From IMG/VR virus record IMGVR_UViG_3300017751_007453, positions 1 through 22,501 of that record: a stretch of 22,501 nt of DNA, one strand, 5' to 3'. A program made the position numbers and the translations under genes. Position 1 is the first letter of the stretch, and the number at the start of each line of letters is the position of its first letter. The DNA comes from a virus. Of this stretch, positions 20,094 through 22,501 are shown in pieces. The notes below the pieces were generated by a model. That model made no database searches, was not told the DNA's origin, and saw only the letters and a program-made list of their open reading frames with translations.

Positions 20094-21724
20094 TACATCA
20101 TTTGCATTTGTGGTTTTGGATCATTTTGTTCAGGATGATCTACAACTACACATTCAGTTAATAAAATAGTTCCTGCAACTGATGCTGCATTAGCAAGTGC
20201 GGTGCATGTTACTTTGGTTGGATCAATAATACCATCTTCCCTCATATCAACTACATCGTCTTTTTTAAGATTATACCCTGCCCAGTAATCATTACCAGAT
20301 TCACATAATCTATTTGCTAACATTTCTGCTTGAGTATTATCATAACCAGCATTTGATAAAATTTGGACAAATGGTTTTCTACATGCTTTTTTTACAATCT
20401 GGTATCCTAATGAATTAGTACTTAACCCATTTGAACCATATAATAAAGCTGCTCCACCACCAGGTACAATACCTTTGTCTAATGCTGCTTTGGTTGCATG
20501 TAATGCATCATCAACTCTATCTTTCTTTTCTCCAATTTCAGTTTCGGTTAACCCACCTACATGAATAATAGAAACACCACCAATCATTTTTGCTAAACGA
20601 TTTTGTAAATGTTCAACAATATATGGAGTATCTTCTTTATCAATTTGAGATTGAAGATCATTTACTCTATTATTAATAGCATCTTCTTCACCTTTACCAT
20701 CTACAATTGTAGTTTGTTCTTTGGTAACAGTAACTGTTCGAGCTTGACCAAACCAATCATAAGAAAATTTATCAAGTTTCATTCCTTTATCTTTATCAAA
20801 AACAGTTCCACCTGTTAAAGTAGCAATATCTTCAAGTAATAGCTTTTTTCTGTCTCCAAAATCAGGAGCTTTAACAGCAGCAACTTTAAGAATACCTCTT
20901 GCTTTATTAACAATAAGTGTTGCTAAAGCCTCTCCATCAATATCATCAGCAATAATTAGTAATGATTTATTGGCATTTGAAACTCCCTCTAAAATTGGAA
21001 GTAATTCTTTAACTTGGGTAAATTTATGATCTGCAATTAAAACATAAGGATCTTCTAGGGTACAGCTCATATCTGAATTATTGGTAACAAAGAAATGTGA
21101 TTTATAACCTCTATCAAACTGCATTCCTTCCACAGTTTCAAGATAAGTTTCACCTGATTTGCTTTCTTCAATATGAACAACACCTTCTCTACCTACTTTT
21201 TCAATAGCAGTAGCAATTAATTTACCTACTTCAACATCATTATTAGCTGATATAGTAGCAATTTGTTGTAATTGTTCTTCGGAAGAAATTTCTTGAGAGA
21301 TTGATGATTCAATTACACCAATAACCTCTTTAACAGCACCTTCAATTTGTCTTTTAATTTCAACTGCATTTTCTCCATTGTTTAGATGTTTAAGACCTTC
21401 TCTAATCAATTCACGAGCTAATAATGTAGAAGTGGTTGTACCATCTCCTGCTTTATCTGCTGTTCTCAATGCAGCTTGTTTTACCATTTGTGCACCTAAG
21501 TTTTTAACTAACCCATTTACAGTAATATTTCTAGCTACTGTAACCCCATCTTTAGTATGGGTTGGTTTTTGTACATTATCATAACCTGATTGGTCAATTA
21601 ATACATTTCTACCATTAGGTCCTAATGTGCAAACTACAGCATCAGCTAATGTATTAATTCCTTCCATTAATTCAGCCCTAGCTTCAGGACCAAAATGAAC
21701 TTCTTTTTTAAAATCTACTGGCAT
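20093..21724 (-). CDS. groEL: Phage chaperonin GroEL (Hsp60)
   Basis: This full-length 543-residue chaperonin folds proteins inside a double ring with GroES and ATP. Conserved elements are TLGPNGRNVLID, the nucleotide-binding DGVTVA and AGDGTTT, the apical ELLPILEGV and ALATLIVN strands and helices where GroES and substrate bind, VAAVKAPDFGDR, DIATLTGG, the KKDRVDDALHATKAA helix with the ATPase Asp, and DPTKVTCTALANAASVAG near the end. The apical RGY is kept, but the following Tyr of E. coli (Y203) is Phe here. The tail is MQMM instead of repeated GGM. It follows GroES by ten bases. It probably folds capsid or other phage proteins. Confidence 0.97.
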   Translation of the reverse strand: MPVDFKKEVHFGPEARAELMEGINTLADAVVCTLGPNGRNVLIDQSGYDNVQKPTHTKDGVTVARNITVNGLVKNLGAQMVKQAALRTADKAGDGTTTSTLLARELIREGLKHLNNGENAVEIKRQIEGAVKEVIGVIESSISQEISSEEQLQQIATISANNDVEVGKLIATAIEKVGREGVVHIEESKSGETYLETVEGMQFDRGYKSHFFVTNNSDMSCTLEDPYVLIADHKFTQVKELLPILEGVSNANKSLLIIADDIDGEALATLIVNKARGILKVAAVKAPDFGDRKKLLLEDIATLTGGTVFDKDKGMKLDKFSYDWFGQARTVTVTKEQTTIVDGKGEEDAINNRVNDLQSQIDKEDTPYIVEHLQNRLAKMIGGVSIIHVGGLTETEIGEKKDRVDDALHATKAALDKGIVPGGGAALLYGSNGLSTNSLGYQIVKKACRKPFVQILSNAGYDNTQAEMLANRLCESGNDYWAGYNLKKDDVVDMREDGIIDPTKVTCTALANAASVAGTILLTECVVVDHPEQNDPKPQMQMM

Positions 21725-21734
21725 TTCTTTTTTT

Positions 21735-22031
21735 TTATTTATTAATTTTTGCTAAAATTTGATTTTCTGGACCTACCCAATATTCTTCACCTTCATAAGG
21801 GAGTTTTGTAAATCCTTGTGTTGGTAATACTACAATATCACCTACTTTACTAATGGTTTCAATAAATGAACCCATAAGTGTATTTTGTCCAGGGCCTACA
21901 GATATAACTTCACCCATTTGATTTTTATCATTACCCATATCTGGAACAATAATATTACCATGTTGGGTTTCTTCTGCTTCGATAGGTTTTACTATCACAG
22001 CATTAAATAATGCTTCTAAATTTTTACTCAT
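21735..22031 (-). CDS. groES: Phage co-chaperonin GroES (Hsp10)
   Basis: This 98-residue protein forms the lid of the GroEL cage. It begins LFNAVIVKPIEAEE (8-21), the standard first strands. The mobile loop around TQHGNIIVPD holds the hydrophobic triplet IIV that docks on GroEL (IVL in E. coli). GEVISVGPGQN (40-50) and KVGDIVVLPTQGFTKL (62-77) complete the barrel, with a final ILAKINK. It is clearly a normal GroES rather than the diverged gp31 of T4. It overlaps the upstream gene by four bases and precedes groEL by ten, the usual bacterial order. Confidence 0.95.
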   Translation of the reverse strand: MSKNLEALFNAVIVKPIEAEETQHGNIIVPDMGNDKNQMGEVISVGPGQNTLMGSFIETISKVGDIVVLPTQGFTKLPYEGEEYWVGPENQILAKINK

Positions 22032-22324
22032 AATCCTTTGTAATTTTGTAATTTTCTTAATTCAATTAATAATTCATCCCATCTTTCAACATACTCTTTA
22101 ATAGTTACATAATGTTCTTTTTCATTATTTAGTTTTTCTTTAGCTATTTTTTGTAAAGCTGCTCCAAAAGAACTATAATGTCCTTGTGGTTTTTCATAAT
22201 CTTTACCTTCACTACCTTTTTCTAAATATTTTGCTTGAGGAGTAATAACTTCATACACTGTATAACAGTATGAATCTTTACCTATAAAATAGGGTTCTAA
22301 TAGGGGGTCTGTAATTCTTGCCAT
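22028..22324 (-). CDS. Conserved hypothetical phage protein, 98 aa
   Basis: The product begins MARITDPLLEPYFIGKDSYC, with YTVYEVITPQAKYLE, then GHYSSFGAALQKIAKEKL and a helical C-terminus (TIKEYVERWDELLIELRKLQ). I recall similar proteins in phages as unassigned conserved genes. It heads the chaperone transcript directly behind the promoter at 22354-22383 and overlaps groES by four bases. No catalytic motif is visible, and nothing in it suggests chaperone activity. Confidence 0.8.
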   Translation of the reverse strand: MARITDPLLEPYFIGKDSYCYTVYEVITPQAKYLEKGSEGKDYEKPQGHYSSFGAALQKIAKEKLNNEKEHYVTIKEYVERWDELLIELRKLQNYKGL

Positions 22325-22340
22325 ATAACTTTTTTATTTT

Positions 22341-22348
22341 TATTTATA
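22341..22348 (-). promoter_or_regulatory. T4-type late promoter box TATAAATA
   Basis: An exact TATAAATA on the minus strand lies 17-24 nt before the ATG at 22324 and five bases downstream of the TATATT of the host-type promoter. The stacked arrangement matches that at 1446-1468. It would let the chaperone genes be expressed both early and late. Confidence 0.55.
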
Positions 22349-22353
22349 ACGTC

Positions 22354-22383
22354 AATATACGAAAACATATAATATAAACCAAC
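22354..22383 (-). promoter_or_regulatory. Host-type promoter, GTTGG-N19-TATATT
   Basis: GTTGG (22383-22379), 19 nt, TATATT (22359-22354) on the minus strand, with TTTTCG right before the hexamer and GA after it. It drives the hypothetical-groES-groEL block. The predicted start is near 22347, with a leader of about 23 nt. Confidence 0.7.
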
Positions 22384-22403
22384 CTAAGGGCGCAATTTAG
22401 GTT
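22381..22403 (-). terminator. Hairpin after Hsp20
   Basis: Perfect 7-bp arms AACCTAA and TTAGGTT with a 9-base loop (ATTGCGCCC) start within the Hsp20 stop codon. It is followed by GGTTTATATT rather than a solid U-run, so termination may be partial and chaperone genes could also be read from upstream. Its 3' arm overlaps the TTGG element of the next promoter. Confidence 0.5.
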
Positions 22404-22501
22404 ACTTAATTTTAATTGTTTTTGTTTTGGCTTCTTCAGCTAATGGGATAAAAATATTTAATAATCCATTTTCTAAAGTAGCATCTATTTTTCCCAGATC
22501 A
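22402..22501 (-). CDS. hsp20: Small heat-shock protein Hsp20, C-terminal end only
   Basis: Only the last 32 codons are present; the 5' part lies beyond the window. They read GKIDATLENGLLNIFIPLAE and then EAKTKTIKIK. This is the end of an alpha-crystallin domain (the A-x-x-E-N-G-x-L-x-I-x-I-P signature) followed by a C-terminal IKIK, the I-x-I motif used for oligomer contacts. Hsp20 is a common gene of T4-like cyanophages and their relatives. It is an ATP-independent holdase and would feed clients to the GroES/GroEL pair encoded next to it. Confidence 0.88.
   Translation of the reverse strand, partial: DLGKIDATLENGLLNIFIPLAEEAKTKTIKIK

Noticed and set aside
1-22501. tRNA genes, CRISPR arrays, insertion sequences and integrase attachment sites
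   Set aside because: I found no cloverleaf-like segment, regularly spaced repeats, transposase or integrase in a read of both strands; a tRNAscan and repeat search would be the decisive check.

Overview
The window looks like part of the genome of a large, T4-like (myovirus-type) phage that infects a member of the Bacteroidetes. It is AT-rich (about 30% G+C by eye), and every credible gene lies on the minus strand. Genes are packed tightly, with many ATGA or TAATG stop/start overlaps and very little spacer. T4-type identity rests on the clamp-loader genes gp44 (18879-19784) and gp62 (17622-18035), a phage Hsp20 gene at the right edge, and late-promoter-like TATAAATA boxes. The host inference rests on two things. 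Starts are preceded by A/T-rich leaders with no Shine-Dalgarno sequence. Four intergenic sites carry (T/G)TTGG, exactly 19 nt, then TATATT, which resembles the Bacteroidetes -33/-7 promoter (TTTG / TAnnTTTG).

In the direction of transcription (right to left), the window opens with a chaperone block: the Hsp20 C-terminus, a promoter, a conserved hypothetical, GroES and full-length GroEL. The clamp-loader block follows: gp44 behind its own promoter, a two-helix membrane protein, a miniature CorA-like protein, a poly-Q-started protein and gp62. Then come a DUF1599/Nmad1 protein, a Cas4/AddB-like PD-(D/E)XK nuclease and a ribbon-helix-helix protein.

From about 15.8 kb down to 5.3 kb lies a glycan module. 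It holds two GT4 glycosyltransferases, two GT2-type enzymes, two divergent probable glycosyltransferases, two extended-SDR nucleotide-sugar epimerases, a cytidylyltransferase-like enzyme, a shortened DegT-type aminotransferase, a NeuD/PglD-type acyltransferase and a SAM methyltransferase, with several tiny unknown genes between them. A HldE-like sugar kinase lies further down at 1492-2232. Together these could make and attach an unusual, possibly amino- or heptose-like, sugar. The acceptor (virion protein, DNA or host surface) cannot be read from the sequence.

The left 5 kb holds small accessory genes: zinc-ribbon, HNH and SWIM proteins, a membrane-anchored GH73-type lysin, several basic proteins of 45-58 residues and one small gene with an in-frame stop at codon 5. 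The strongest candidates for something new are the promoter family with its stacked late boxes, the glycan module, the phage GroES/GroEL/Hsp20 set and the mini-CorA inside the clamp-loader operon. I saw no tRNA, rRNA, CRISPR array or insertion sequence, and no gap over 300 bases lacks a gene.
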